Shown one piece after another: positions 53,272 through 62,205 of a DNA stretch of 64,000 bases (positions are counted from its first letter, which is position 1; the number at the start of each line of letters is the position of its first letter). The position numbers and the translations under genes were made by a program. The notes below the pieces were generated by a model that was not told where the DNA came from, searched no databases, and saw nothing but the letters and a program-made list of their open reading frames with translations. Source of the stretch: Spartobacteria bacterium. GTDB taxonomy: Bacteria > Verrucomicrobiota > Verrucomicrobiia > Chthoniobacterales > UBA10450. The stretch is taken from NCBI GenBank assembly GCA_003134765.1, contig PLCM01000018.1, positions 285,465 to 349,464 on the forward strand, given 5' to 3'.

Positions 53272-54516
53272 CTACTCCGTAAACTCGGCCGCCACGAGGG
53301 TGGCGTTATGGCCGCCGAAGCCGAAGGAATTATTGACGGCGATGCGGACCTTCTTTTCTTTCGCGACGTTCGGGGTGTAATCGAGATCGCACTCGGGGTC
53401 GGGATTCTCGAGGTTGATGGTGGGAGGGATGACCGAGTCGCGAATCGCGAGCGCACACGCCGCCATCTCGACGGCGCCGGCCCCGCCTAACAAGTGGCCG
53501 GTCATGGATTTCGTCGCGCTGATGGAAACCTTCTTTGCCTGTTCGCCAAACACGGTTTTAAGGGCGCGCGTCTCAGCGAGGTCGCCAAGACCAGTCGAAG
53601 TGGCGTGGGCATTCACGTAATCGACCTGGTCGGGCCGCGTCTTAGCGTGATCCAGCGCAATCTGCATGGCCCGGGCGGCGCCTTCGCCCGTCTCCGGCGG
53701 CGCCGTCATGTGATACGCGTCAGCAGACAATCCGTAGCCGGTCAGCTCGCAATAGATTTTCGCGCCTCGTGCTTTCGCGTGCTCGAGTTCCTCAACGATG
53801 ACAATTCCGGCGCCCTCTCCCATGACGAAGCCATCGCGATCGCGGTCGAAGGGGCGTGAGGCGCGCTGCGGTTCGTCGTTCCGCGTACTAAGCGCTTTCA
53901 TGGCGGAAAATCCAGCGAGACCGATCGCGACGATCGACGCTTCCGAGCCGCCGGCGACAAACATATCCGCGTCGCCGAACTTGATAATGCGCCACGATTC
54001 CCCGATGGCGTTGTTCGAGGTCGCGCAGGCGGTGACGATGCAAAGATTCGGACCCTGCAGTCCGAACTCCATCGAGATAAGCCCGCTCGCCATGTTGCTG
54101 ATCAGCATGGGGATGGTGAAAGCGGAGACGCGGCCGGGACCTTTCGTCATGAGGGTCGTGTGCTGGTCCTCGAGAGTCTTCAGGCCGCCGATGCCGCTGC
54201 TCACGATCGCGCCGAAACGTTGCCGGTTCGTTTTTTCCAGGTCTACGCCGCAGTCTTCCAGCGCCATTTTCGCCGCCGCCATCGCGAGATGGGTGAAGCG
54301 ATCGGTCCGGCGAACGTCCTTCGGGTTCCTGAAGTAATTCTTCGGATCGAAATCACGGACCTCACCGGCGATCTGGCAATCGAAGGCAGTGGTATCGAAC
54401 GCCTGGATTTTTCCAATGCCGCTGACGCCGGTCCGCAGATTACGCCAGAACGTTTCGAGATCGTTGCCGATGGGAGTCACAACGCCCATTCCGGTGATGA
54501 CGACTCTTCGATTCAT
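53272..54516 (-). CDS. fabF: 3-oxoacyl-ACP synthase II (FabF)
   Basis: Condensing enzyme of fatty acid elongation, 414 residues. Catalytic Cys in TACATSNNAIG, His in VNAHATSTGLGD and His in KSMTGHLLGGAGAVE, as in FabF. Starts MNRRVVITGMGVVTPIG. Lies after guaB3 on the same strand; no acpP or other fab gene in view. Confidence 0.94.
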   Translation of the reverse strand: MNRRVVITGMGVVTPIGNDLETFWRNLRTGVSGIGKIQAFDTTAFDCQIAGEVRDFDPKNYFRNPKDVRRTDRFTHLAMAAAKMALEDCGVDLEKTNRQRFGAIVSSGIGGLKTLEDQHTTLMTKGPGRVSAFTIPMLISNMASGLISMEFGLQGPNLCIVTACATSNNAIGESWRIIKFGDADMFVAGGSEASIVAIGLAGFSAMKALSTRNDEPQRASRPFDRDRDGFVMGEGAGIVIVEELEHAKARGAKIYCELTGYGLSADAYHMTAPPETGEGAARAMQIALDHAKTRPDQVDYVNAHATSTGLGDLAETRALKTVFGEQAKKVSISATKSMTGHLLGGAGAVEMAACALAIRDSVIPPTINLENPDPECDLDYTPNVAKEKKVRIAVNNSFGFGGHNATLVAAEFTE

Positions 54517-54519
54517 AAG

Positions 54520-54605
54520 AAAGTAACGAGTGACAGGTGGCCTGTAACGAGAATCATGATTGTGGCGTTTGAAAACTTGTCACACGTCACATGTCACTCG
54601 TCACA
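54520..54605. repeat. GTGACAxGTGxC inverted repeat
   Basis: GTAACGAGTGACAGGTGGCC (54527-54546) is inverted as GTCACATGTCACTCGTCAC (54585-54603). Related sequence at 46130-46160. Fills the fabF-guaB3 gap. Confidence 0.55.
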
Positions 54606-54611
54606 TCTTCT

Positions 54612-55790
54612 TCACCGCGTTCCCATACCGACGCTCTGAACAGTCTGGAACAGTTTGCCTTCCGTCTTGATTGACGGGGCGATGATGATCTCGGTTTGCT
54701 GGAACTCCGCAATATCGTGCGCCCCGACGTTGCCCATGCAGGTCGTGATCGCGCCGACCAGGTTCTGGCTGCCGTCATCCACTTCGGCCGGGCCAAACAG
54801 GATTTGTTTCAGCGACCCGGTCGCGCCGACTTTGATCCGGGTGCCACGAGGCAGGTTCGCATGCGGCGTTGCCATGCCCCAGTGATAACCGGCACCGGGC
54901 GCTTCGTAGGCCTTGGCAAACGCGCTTCCGACCATGACGGCATCGGCGCCGCAGGCGAGCGCTTTGCAAACGTCGCCCCCTTTGCTCATGCCGCCGTCGG
55001 TGATGATCGGAACGTAGCGGGAAGTCTTTTTGAAATATGCATCGCGCGCGGCGGCGCAATCGACGGTCGCGGTCACCTGCGGCACGCCCAGGCCGAGGAC
55101 GCCGCGTGACGTGCAGGCCGCGCCAGGACCGACGCCGATGAGGACAGCGGCCGGTCCGCATTCCATGATCTCGAGAGTCACATCAAAGCCGACCGTGTTG
55201 CCGACGATGACCGGGATGCGCATCTCGCGGCAGAATTTTTCCAATTCGAGCGATTTATATTCCGAAGAGATGTGGCGCACGGTCGAGACGGTGCTTTGGA
55301 CGACGAACACGTCTGCGCCGGCCTCCTGCGCAATTTTGCCGAACTCGGTCGCGCGCTGCGGAATGGAACTAACCGCCGCGATCGCGCCGCTGTCCTTGAT
55401 CTGGCGAATTCGCGCCGCGATCAAATCTTCCTGGACCGGTTCCTGGTAGATCTTTTGGAGCAGGTGCGTGATCTCCGATTTGTCGGCCTCGACGATCTTG
55501 TGCAAAACTTCCTTCGGGTTTTTGTAACGCGTCTGAACGCCCTCGAGATTCAAAACCGCGAGCCCGCCGAGTTTGCTCATCTCGATGGCGAAGACCACGT
55601 CGACCACGCCGTCCATCGCGCTGGCGAGGATCGGGATCTTGAAATTCAGCGGCTCGGCGTCACGGCGCGGGAGGCGCCAGGCGATGTCGACTTCGTTTGG
55701 ATTGATCGTCACGCGTCCGGGGACGAGAGCGATCTCGTCGAACCCGTAGGTCACGCGAGCTTTGCGATTGCGGCCGATCCACATTCCCAT
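54612..55790 (-). CDS. guaB3: GuaB3-family IMP dehydrogenase-related protein
   Basis: TIM-barrel protein of the IMPDH/GMPR family, 392 residues, without the CBS pair of ordinary IMP dehydrogenase. Start IGRNRKARVTYGFDEIALVPG and the active-site loop GVGPGAACTSRGVLG with the catalytic Cys are typical of the GuaB3 group. The flap region is present in short form. Whether it oxidises IMP is uncertain. Two bases downstream of the zinc-ribbon gene. Confidence 0.85.
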   Translation of the reverse strand: MGMWIGRNRKARVTYGFDEIALVPGRVTINPNEVDIAWRLPRRDAEPLNFKIPILASAMDGVVDVVFAIEMSKLGGLAVLNLEGVQTRYKNPKEVLHKIVEADKSEITHLLQKIYQEPVQEDLIAARIRQIKDSGAIAAVSSIPQRATEFGKIAQEAGADVFVVQSTVSTVRHISSEYKSLELEKFCREMRIPVIVGNTVGFDVTLEIMECGPAAVLIGVGPGAACTSRGVLGLGVPQVTATVDCAAARDAYFKKTSRYVPIITDGGMSKGGDVCKALACGADAVMVGSAFAKAYEAPGAGYHWGMATPHANLPRGTRIKVGATGSLKQILFGPAEVDDGSQNLVGAITTCMGNVGAHDIAEFQQTEIIIAPSIKTEGKLFQTVQSVGMGTR

Positions 55791-55792
55791 GA

Positions 55793-56032
55793 TTAAATTT
55801 GTTCCGGTTTAAATCGTTCGTTCAAACTTCCGCACCGTGGACACCGCGGAAGCAAGGCGGGCGTTCGATCCTCAAATTCGAACGCGCAAATCACGCACCG
55901 CAGCCGGTAACGCAAAGCGCGACGCTCGCGACGGCGACGGTTCCACTCTCCGAATATCCAGAGGAGAAAAACCGCCGCAAGAAAAACCAGCAAATAGATC
56001 GTGACCAGCGCGGAGAGACTGACTGGGATCAC
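55793..56032 (-). CDS. Small membrane protein with zinc ribbon
   Basis: 79 residues from GTG at 56030-56032, one helix (ALVTIYLLVFLAAVFLLWIF), a basic stretch RRRRERRALRYR, then two Cys pairs (CVICAFEFE and CPRCGSLNERF) forming a zinc ribbon. The GTGA overlap with the tonB stop shows it is in the operon. A longer frame upstream is a shadow of tonB. Confidence 0.72.
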   Translation of the reverse strand: MIPVSLSALVTIYLLVFLAAVFLLWIFGEWNRRRRERRALRYRLRCVICAFEFEDRTPALLPRCPRCGSLNERFKPEQI

Positions 56033-56820
56033 GGCGCAGTAGGGGTGGGGCCGGACGAGGGCGGAGGCGTGATGTCGTTGCCCCATTCGAGAGTGGCGAT
56101 GCCCCAGACGAGCTCGGCGAGGTCGGAGGACGGCGAATGGCGGAGAGCGGGGAAACGGGTAAGGGCGAGATATTTTCGGGCTTGCTCGTCGAGAGCGGCA
56201 TCGCCGGAGGAGGCCTGGAGGAAACAGTGCCACACTTCGCCCTTATCGTTGACCGCGACGAGGAACCGGGCGGGCTCGGGGGATTCGCGGCCGGAGGCAG
56301 CGAATTTCAGTTGGGGAGTCTGCGGGGGGATCAACGAATCGAGCTCGGGTGAAAATCGAATCGCCGTCGGGGCGGGCTTCGTGAACAACTGCGCGGGATT
56401 TGTCGACCTCTCGACTGGCGCGGGCGGATGCGCGCTCGGAATTCGCACGGCGGGTGGCGCGGGCGGGAGATCTTTGAGGGCTGGCTGGCGACCCAGGTAA
56501 GAGGGCGCGTGCTGGATTGTGGGCAGAGCGAGCGACTTCGTTTCGGGTGGCGCCTGCGTGGTGGATGCGAGTGCCGGGTCCTCGGCTTCGATCCAGCGCA
56601 AAAGCTGCCGGCCCTCGTCGGAATTTTCCGAGATCAGACTCAACCGGCCCGGGGGTGGCAGGAGAGCCACGGCCGGCGGATAAACAATTTGGAAAAGGTA
56701 TAAGCCGAAGGCGTGCAGGGCGAGCGAAGCGAGGAGAAACCCGGCAATGGTCCATTTGCCGCGGCCCGGCCGTTCCCAGCCGAAGACCAGATCAGTCGCG
56801 GGCGCGCCGGGAACGTTCAT
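56029..56820 (-). CDS. tonB: TonB-like energy transducer
   Basis: 263 residues: N-terminal helix (about 22-45, IAGFLLASLALHAFGLYLFQI), a Pro-rich periplasmic spacer (PPAPPAVRIPSAHPPAP) and a short C-terminal domain with PARFLVAVNDKGEV and GIATLEWG resembling TonB-C. Links the ExbB/ExbD motor to an outer-membrane receptor, which is not encoded in the window. Overlaps exbD by four bases. Confidence 0.8.
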   Translation of the reverse strand: MNVPGAPATDLVFGWERPGRGKWTIAGFLLASLALHAFGLYLFQIVYPPAVALLPPPGRLSLISENSDEGRQLLRWIEAEDPALASTTQAPPETKSLALPTIQHAPSYLGRQPALKDLPPAPPAVRIPSAHPPAPVERSTNPAQLFTKPAPTAIRFSPELDSLIPPQTPQLKFAASGRESPEPARFLVAVNDKGEVWHCFLQASSGDAALDEQARKYLALTRFPALRHSPSSDLAELVWGIATLEWGNDITPPPSSGPTPTAP

Positions 56821-57221
56821 TTCGGCGGGGTTGTCGCCAGGGCCACCGAAGTGATTCCGTGCTCGAGCGAGAGATTGGCCACTTCGACGACGAGCGAGTA
56901 AGGCGTAAACCGATCGGCCTTGATAATGATCGGTCGCGACTCTTTCTTCGCCTGGTCGAGCAACGGTCCCAACTGCTCGAGCGCGACTTTTTGATCGTGG
57001 AAATAAATCGCGGGCGCGGCGCCGCCGGTGATGCTGATAATCTGCGGATTGATCTGCGGGCCGAGAGTGAAACGCGAGAGCGGAACTGAGACGGAGATCC
57101 CCGGCTGAAGGATAAAGTTCGAGCTGAGCAACAGGAAGAAGATCAGCAAAAAGGTAACGTCGAGCAGCGGGATGGCCGCGAGCCAGCCGAAGTGATGTTC
57201 TTTCGTCCGGGAAAGCTTCAT
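56817..57221 (-). CDS. exbD: ExbD/TolR-type biopolymer transport protein
   Basis: 134 residues. One N-terminal helix with the conserved Asp (AIPLLDVTFLLIFFLLL), then a periplasmic domain with IIIKADRFTPYSLVVEV. Pairs with ExbB as the proton-driven motor for TonB. Confidence 0.9.
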   Translation of the reverse strand: MKLSRTKEHHFGWLAAIPLLDVTFLLIFFLLLSSNFILQPGISVSVPLSRFTLGPQINPQIISITGGAAPAIYFHDQKVALEQLGPLLDQAKKESRPIIIKADRFTPYSLVVEVANLSLEHGITSVALATTPPK

Positions 57222-57250
57222 ACCCTGCGGCCCATCGGCCGCTGGAAAAC

Positions 57251-57913
57251 TTATCGCACTTCCCGTTCGGCGGCCGGCGCCTGGAAGGTGATGATGTCGC
57301 CCTTCGGTTCCCGATCGCTCAGCATGTGCACGACTTCAATTCCGGCCCGCTCCATTTCGTGCATCAGGGAATTAACGCGCGAGGAGAGGTAACTATAGGC
57401 GATGAAAGTCGGGGTGGCGACGACGAGGCCGGCCGCGGTCGTGAGCAGACTTTTGTAAACGCCGTTGGAAAGTTCCGTGACGGTGGCATAGCCGCCGTTG
57501 GCCGAGAGGGTGCCAAAGGCGTCGATCATGCCGGTGACGGTGCCGAGCAAACCGAGGAGCGGTGCGACATAAGCCAGGGCCGCGAGGACGCCGAGAAAGC
57601 GCTCCAGCTTCGGCACTTCGAGCTGCCCCGCTTCCTGCACGATCTCGCGCAGTTCGGGGCGCGGCGCATCGTGCCGGATAATCGCGGCGTGAATGACCCG
57701 TGCGACCGGACCGGGAGTGCCGGCGGATTCGTGCAGGGCTTCGGCAAAATTGCGCCGCTGGAGGAGATTCGAAAGTCCCTGGAGAAATTCGCCGACGTGG
57801 ATCGTGGCGCGATGCAGGTAGAGGAGCCGTTCCGCAAAAACAGCAATGGCAATGACGCTGCACGCCAGGATGGGCCACATGAGCAAGCCACCCTTCTGGA
57901 TGTAGTCGATCAT
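57251..57913 (-). CDS. exbB: ExbB/TolQ-type motor protein
   Basis: 220 residues with three helices. Typical MotA/TolQ/ExbB blocks: LERFLGVLAALAYVAPLLGLLGTVTGMI and the last helix with SLLTTAAGLVVATPTFIAYSYL (both longer than quoted parts). First gene of the minus-strand operon exbB-exbD-tonB-zinc ribbon-guaB3. Confidence 0.92.
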   Translation of the reverse strand: MIDYIQKGGLLMWPILACSVIAIAVFAERLLYLHRATIHVGEFLQGLSNLLQRRNFAEALHESAGTPGPVARVIHAAIIRHDAPRPELREIVQEAGQLEVPKLERFLGVLAALAYVAPLLGLLGTVTGMIDAFGTLSANGGYATVTELSNGVYKSLLTTAAGLVVATPTFIAYSYLSSRVNSLMHEMERAGIEVVHMLSDREPKGDIITFQAPAAEREVR

Positions 57914-57966
57914 TCGCTTTTGTCTTAGCCGCCTTTCGCGTGCATGGCAAGCCGCGAAGCCTTCAG

Positions 57967-58461
57967 TTACTTCCGTTTGCCCGGAGGCGTGGGGCGCGGA
58001 GAGACGCCGGGAGTCTGCCGGATCATTTTGCCGGCAGCATCGTAAACCGTGTAGCCGGTTTGCCGGCCGATTTTGTCGTAGGCGTAGACGATCTTGTTTC
58101 GCACGGCGTCGTCCGGCCCGAGCTGGGTTTCCTGGGTGAGCTTCCCGGCGTCGTCGTACTTATAGATAGCCTTGAAGCGCAATTGATCGTCGGGTCCATA
58201 AATTTCGCCGCTCGTGAAACGCCCCGCATCATCAAGGACGTAGCGAATTTTCCCCACGGTCTTGCCGTCTTTGCCGGTGGTCGTGGCGATGGCGCGGTGA
58301 TGGGGGGAGTCGAATTCATACGTGGTGCGGCTCCCGTCGGCGTTGATCGAAACGGTGACGCGGACCGGCTCGGAATTCGGGGCCGGGGTCTGGCTTCGAA
58401 CGGGGCAGGCCGGGGCGATCAGGGCGAGCGCGAATCCTAGAGCAATCGACCGGCGAAACAT
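57967..58461 (-). CDS. Exported protein with YD-like repeats
   Basis: 164 residues from MFRRSIALGFALALIAPACPV, giving a signal peptide; a start at 58494 would add 11 poor residues. The mature part has several short units of the type YxYDDAGKLTQETQ, YAYDKIGRQTGYT and YDAAGKMIRQT, like the YD/RHS repeats in beta-structured surface proteins. Pro-rich end. Divergent from mraZ; function unknown. Confidence 0.68.
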   Translation of the reverse strand: MFRRSIALGFALALIAPACPVRSQTPAPNSEPVRVTVSINADGSRTTYEFDSPHHRAIATTTGKDGKTVGKIRYVLDDAGRFTSGEIYGPDDQLRFKAIYKYDDAGKLTQETQLGPDDAVRNKIVYAYDKIGRQTGYTVYDAAGKMIRQTPGVSPRPTPPGKRK

Positions 58462-58527
58462 TGGGGAAAATACGAGGTGGGGAAAGAGCGGCAAACGGGC
58501 ATTATTTTTATTGACCCTGGGTACGGA

Positions 58528-58563
58528 AGGTGGTTAGAAGTGGGGGGAAGTGGATTGAAATGG
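58528..58563 (+). promoter_or_regulatory. MraZ operator: GTGG repeats at 10-base spacing
   Basis: GTGG at 58530-58533, 58540-58543 and 58550-58553, with a fourth TGG at 58561, each preceded by AAG or AAA: one repeat per helical turn. This matches the MraZ-binding layout known from E. coli (TGGG-type repeats separated by five bases) and lies just upstream of mraZ, so autoregulation of the dcw cluster is likely. Confidence 0.7.
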
Positions 58564-58582
58564 CACAACTATCCGCTCGTGC

Positions 58583-59038
58583 ATGGAAAACAACTCTCAA
58601 CCCCAAAAATTCTTTGCCGGCGAATTCCGTCACGCCCTCGACGAAAAGAACCGCATCACCATCCCGTCCCGCTGGCGCCAGGACAAGGGTGAAGAGTTCA
58701 TCATCCTGCCGGAACCGCAGCACCAGTTCCTCGTGGTCATGTCGCAGGAGGAGTTTGCCCGGATGAGCGCCCAGGCCGAAAACCACAGCGCCGTTTCCGC
58801 GCGCGATCGCCGGATTTTCTTGCGCCACCTTCATTCCCGGGCCGAACACGGGACGTCCGACCGGCAGGGCCGCCTCGTTTTGCCCGAGGACATGTGCCGG
58901 CAGCTCGGATTGAAAGGCGAGGTCGCGCTCGTCGGCGGCCGCGGCCGTTTCGAGATCTGGAATTTGCCGAAATGGAAGCGCGCCCATGAGGAGGAAACCG
59001 CGACCTATCAACACGTCGCCAGCGTCATCGGGCTGTAG
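58583..59038 (+). CDS. mraZ: Transcriptional regulator MraZ
   Basis: AbrB-like double-domain regulator of the division and cell wall cluster, 151 residues. Two SpoVT/AbrB halves with the family motif DEKNRITIPSRWR near residue 20 and its partner SDRQGRLVLPEDM near residue 92. First gene of the cluster, preceded by its own operator repeats. Confidence 0.93.
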   Translation: MENNSQPQKFFAGEFRHALDEKNRITIPSRWRQDKGEEFIILPEPQHQFLVVMSQEEFARMSAQAENHSAVSARDRRIFLRHLHSRAEHGTSDRQGRLVLPEDMCRQLGLKGEVALVGGRGRFEIWNLPKWKRAHEEETATYQHVASVIGL

Positions 59039-59128
59039 CCATCTGTTTCGAAAATGATCAACGCATTGCTGTTTGAGCGGCCCATCTGGTTCACGACCGG
59101 CCCGCACGAAGTGGAGGAGGCGCAGGAA

Positions 59129-60052
59129 ATGGAGGATTTTACCTATCATCAGCCAGTGCTCGTGAGCGAGTCGGTGGAACTCCTGGCGCCGCGCGCGGGA
59201 TCGCTCGTCGTGGATGGAACCTGCGGCGGCGGAGGACATGCCGCCGAAATTCTGCGCACCGGCGCGGATGTGGTGGCGCTGGACCAGGATCCGGACGCGA
59301 TTGAATTCGCGAGCGAAAAATTGTCGGAGTACGGCGGTCGGGTTACGCTTCGCCAGGCGAACTTTCGGGAAGCCGGAAGAGTGCTGGATGAATTGGGCGT
59401 GATCGGGATCGGGGGGGCGTTGCTCGATCTCGGCGTCTCCTCGCGCCAATTGGAGAACGCGAGCCGCGGCTTCAGCGTGATGCGCCCGGGCCCGCTCGAT
59501 ATGCGAATGGATCCGCGCGGCGAACTCACAGCGACGACGGTCGTCAATTCCTACACCGAAGAGGATCTCACCCGGTTGTTTCGTGAGTTGGGGGAGGAAC
59601 CGGCGGCGCGCCGGATTGCCAGCCAATTGGTGAAGCAGCGCAAGGAAGTCCCGTTCCAGGACACCATGCAGCTGGCGAAAGCGATCGAGAAGATCGTCTG
59701 GCGCCACGGGCGCCGGCATCCCGCCACCCAGGTTTTCCAGGCATTGCGAATGGAAGTGAATGATGAGCTGGGCGCGCTCGAAGAAGGATTGCGCGTCCTG
59801 ACGAAACGGCTCGAATCCGGGGCGCGGTTTGCGGTCATCACCTTTCATTCGCTCGAGGACCGGATCGTGAAAAATTTCTTCCGCGACCGGAGTCGCGAAT
59901 GGCTGGACCGGCCGGAATGGCCCGAACCGCGACGCAATCCGGATTTTGTTTTCCGCCTCATCACCGACAAGCCGGTCGAGCCCGGCGAGAATGAGCAGCG
60001 GAATAACCCGCGTTCGCGCAGCGCCAAATTGCGCGTCGCCGAGAAAATCTAA
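59129..60052 (+). CDS. rsmH: 16S rRNA (cytosine-1402-N4)-methyltransferase RsmH
   Basis: SAM-dependent methyltransferase acting on 16S rRNA C1402, 307 residues. The start at 59129 follows a strong AGGAGG eight bases away and gives the normal N-terminus MEDFTYHQPVLV; a start at 59054 is possible but lacks such a site. DGTCGGGGHAAEIL (SAM site), LLDLGVSSRQL and the VITFHSLEDRIVKNFF block are family signatures. Stop and ftsL start overlap by one base. Confidence 0.94.
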   Translation: MEDFTYHQPVLVSESVELLAPRAGSLVVDGTCGGGGHAAEILRTGADVVALDQDPDAIEFASEKLSEYGGRVTLRQANFREAGRVLDELGVIGIGGALLDLGVSSRQLENASRGFSVMRPGPLDMRMDPRGELTATTVVNSYTEEDLTRLFRELGEEPAARRIASQLVKQRKEVPFQDTMQLAKAIEKIVWRHGRRHPATQVFQALRMEVNDELGALEEGLRVLTKRLESGARFAVITFHSLEDRIVKNFFRDRSREWLDRPEWPEPRRNPDFVFRLITDKPVEPGENEQRNNPRSRSAKLRVAEKI

Positions 60053-60417
60053 TGCACGCTCCGCGCCGCAAAACTTTCAACTCGGTCAATGCCGCCTCGC
60101 TGGCACGCTGGATCCTGATCACCGGGTTCCTGGCGCTGACCGGTTTGATTTATGTTTATCTCACGCTCCAGCTCTACCACCTTGGAGACCGGAAGAAGGC
60201 GCTGGAAAACGAGCTCACGAGTTTGCGCTCGCAGAACGACGTCGCCAGCGTGCAGATCGCGGCTTTGACCTCGCGCTCGGCGATGCAGCGCCGGCTCAAG
60301 GAGGGTTATTTGAAAATGATCCCGATCGCCGAGCAAAACATCGTCCGCTTAAGCGTGCCGCGGTCGCGGGTCGAGGATGCGGTCCAACCGGTCGCGAACA
60401 AACGGGCCGGCAGATGA
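60052..60417 (+). CDS. ftsL: FtsL-like division protein
   Basis: 121 residues: basic N-terminus, one helix (about 18-40), then a leucine-zipper-like coiled coil (LENELTSLRSQNDVASVQI). Size, topology and place between rsmH and ftsI identify it as FtsL, though sequence identity in this family is low. Overlaps both neighbours. Confidence 0.82.
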   Translation: MHAPRRKTFNSVNAASLARWILITGFLALTGLIYVYLTLQLYHLGDRKKALENELTSLRSQNDVASVQIAALTSRSAMQRRLKEGYLKMIPIAEQNIVRLSVPRSRVEDAVQPVANKRAGR

Positions 60418-62177
60418 AGTGGAACAGCCGGATCCGTTGCGCGCTGGTCTGCCTCTTTTTTACAGCTCTCTTCAGCCTCTTTTCGTTCCGGCTGGTTTAC
60501 CTCCAGATGATCAAGCACGACGAGTACGCCGGGCTCGCCGCGGAGAAACATGTTTACAAGCAGCCGATCTTCGCGGAACGCGGCTCGATCCTGGACGCGA
60601 ACAACGAAGTGCTCGCGCACAACACGCCGGTCGAGACCGTCGTGGCCGACGCCACTCACTTAAATAATCGCGAGGCGATCCTTCCACTGCTCCGGGACGC
60701 GCTGGATCTTCCCGCCGACGAGCTGTCCGAGAAATTACAGGGGGACCGCCGTTACATCGTCCTGAAACGCGAAGTGCCGGCCGCCACCGCGACGGCGCTG
60801 CGCGAAAAACTGCGCGTCCAGAATTTACGCGGCATTTATTTCGAGCGCGATACGACCCGCATTTATCCAAACGGTTCGATGCTCTGCCACGTCATCGGAT
60901 TTACGGACTTCGAGCATCGCGGCATCCAGGGCGTGGAATCATCGATGGAAGAATATCTGCATGGGCAGGACGGTTATCGTTTCATCGAACACAACCGCGC
61001 CGGGCAGGAGATCGTCCTCTATCGCGGCCAGGAACGCGCCCCGCGCGACGGCTACCAGGTCCATCTCACGATCGATCTCAACCTCCAGAATATCGTGGAG
61101 AACGAAATCGACGCCGCCGTCCGCGAGTACTCGCCGCAAAAGGCGACCATCATCCTGATGCGGCCGCAGACCGGCGAAATTCTGGCCATGGCGAACCGGC
61201 CGAACTTTGATTTGAACCTCCGTTCCGAAGCGAAGCCGGAGCAGATGAAAAACCGCGCCATCATCGACATGATGGAGCCGGGCTCAACTTTCAAAATCGT
61301 CACCGCCGCCGCCGCGCTGAACGAGCACAAAGTCCGGCCCGACACGACGATTTTCTGCGAGAACGGCATTTGGAATTTCGGCGGCCGGCCGTTGCACGAT
61401 CACAAAGCTTATTCCGACCTGAGCGTGCAGGACATTCTCGTGAAATCGAGCAACATCGGCGCGGCCAAGCTGGCCATCTCGGTCGGCGAACAGAAATTTT
61501 ACGAATACATCCGCCGCTTCGGTTTCGGCGATCGCACCGGGATTGAATTGCCGGGCGAAATCCCAGGGGTAATTCGCCCGCCGCAATCGTGGAGCAAGAT
61601 TTCCATCACCCGGATTCCGATGGGCCACGAAGTCGCCGTGACCCCGCTGCAGATGACGTTGGCGATGGCGACGATCGCGAACGGCGGCAAACTTATGACC
61701 CCGCGAATCGTGAAATCGATTACGACCGAAGACGGTAAAACCATCACCACGTTTTCTCCGACCGTTTTGCGCCAGGTGATTTCGCCGGAGACCGCGGCGC
61801 AAATTGGGAACGCGCTCCGTGGCGTGGTGAGCGATCGAGGTACGGCGGCGGCGGCGGCTGTCCCCGGCTTTACGATTTCCGGTAAGACCGGCACCGCGCA
61901 GAAAGTCGACCCGAGAGGCGGATACGAGCAGGGGAAATACGTGGTTTCTTTCTCCGGTTACCTGCCTTCCGACCATCCGGAGTTCGTCGGCCTCGTGGTC
62001 CTGGACGATGCGAAGACCAGCAGGCCGGAATTGAATTATGGCGGGCTCGTGGCCGGCCCGATCTTTGCGCGGATCGCCGAAAAAGCCGCGCGTTATCTCG
62101 ATCTTCAGCCGCATGAAGAGCTGGCAAAACCGTCTGCGGCGGGACGAGTGGCCCTAACCAATGCGTCCCACCGTTGA
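60414..62177 (+). CDS. ftsI: Penicillin-binding protein, FtsI/PBP3 type
   Basis: Septal peptidoglycan transpeptidase, 587 residues, with an N-terminal anchor (CALVCLFFTALFSLFSFRLVYL), a dimerisation domain starting at FAERGSILDANN, and the transpeptidase triad EPGSTFKIV (Ser-x-x-Lys), VKSSNIGA (SxN) and SGKTGTAQK (KTG). No PASTA domain. Coupled to ftsL by ATGA, so the 60414 start is preferred over a frame reaching back to 59946. Confidence 0.93.
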   Translation: MKWNSRIRCALVCLFFTALFSLFSFRLVYLQMIKHDEYAGLAAEKHVYKQPIFAERGSILDANNEVLAHNTPVETVVADATHLNNREAILPLLRDALDLPADELSEKLQGDRRYIVLKREVPAATATALREKLRVQNLRGIYFERDTTRIYPNGSMLCHVIGFTDFEHRGIQGVESSMEEYLHGQDGYRFIEHNRAGQEIVLYRGQERAPRDGYQVHLTIDLNLQNIVENEIDAAVREYSPQKATIILMRPQTGEILAMANRPNFDLNLRSEAKPEQMKNRAIIDMMEPGSTFKIVTAAAALNEHKVRPDTTIFCENGIWNFGGRPLHDHKAYSDLSVQDILVKSSNIGAAKLAISVGEQKFYEYIRRFGFGDRTGIELPGEIPGVIRPPQSWSKISITRIPMGHEVAVTPLQMTLAMATIANGGKLMTPRIVKSITTEDGKTITTFSPTVLRQVISPETAAQIGNALRGVVSDRGTAAAAAVPGFTISGKTGTAQKVDPRGGYEQGKYVVSFSGYLPSDHPEFVGLVVLDDAKTSRPELNYGGLVAGPIFARIAEKAARYLDLQPHEELAKPSAAGRVALTNASHR

Positions 62178-62205
62178 GGGCGCTGCGCCCGTTTGATCAT
62201 TTCGC

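Noticed and set aside
59946..60413. Long N-terminal extension of ftsI
   Set aside because: It overlaps rsmH and ftsL in another frame; the ATGA start at 60414 gives the normal anchor and length.
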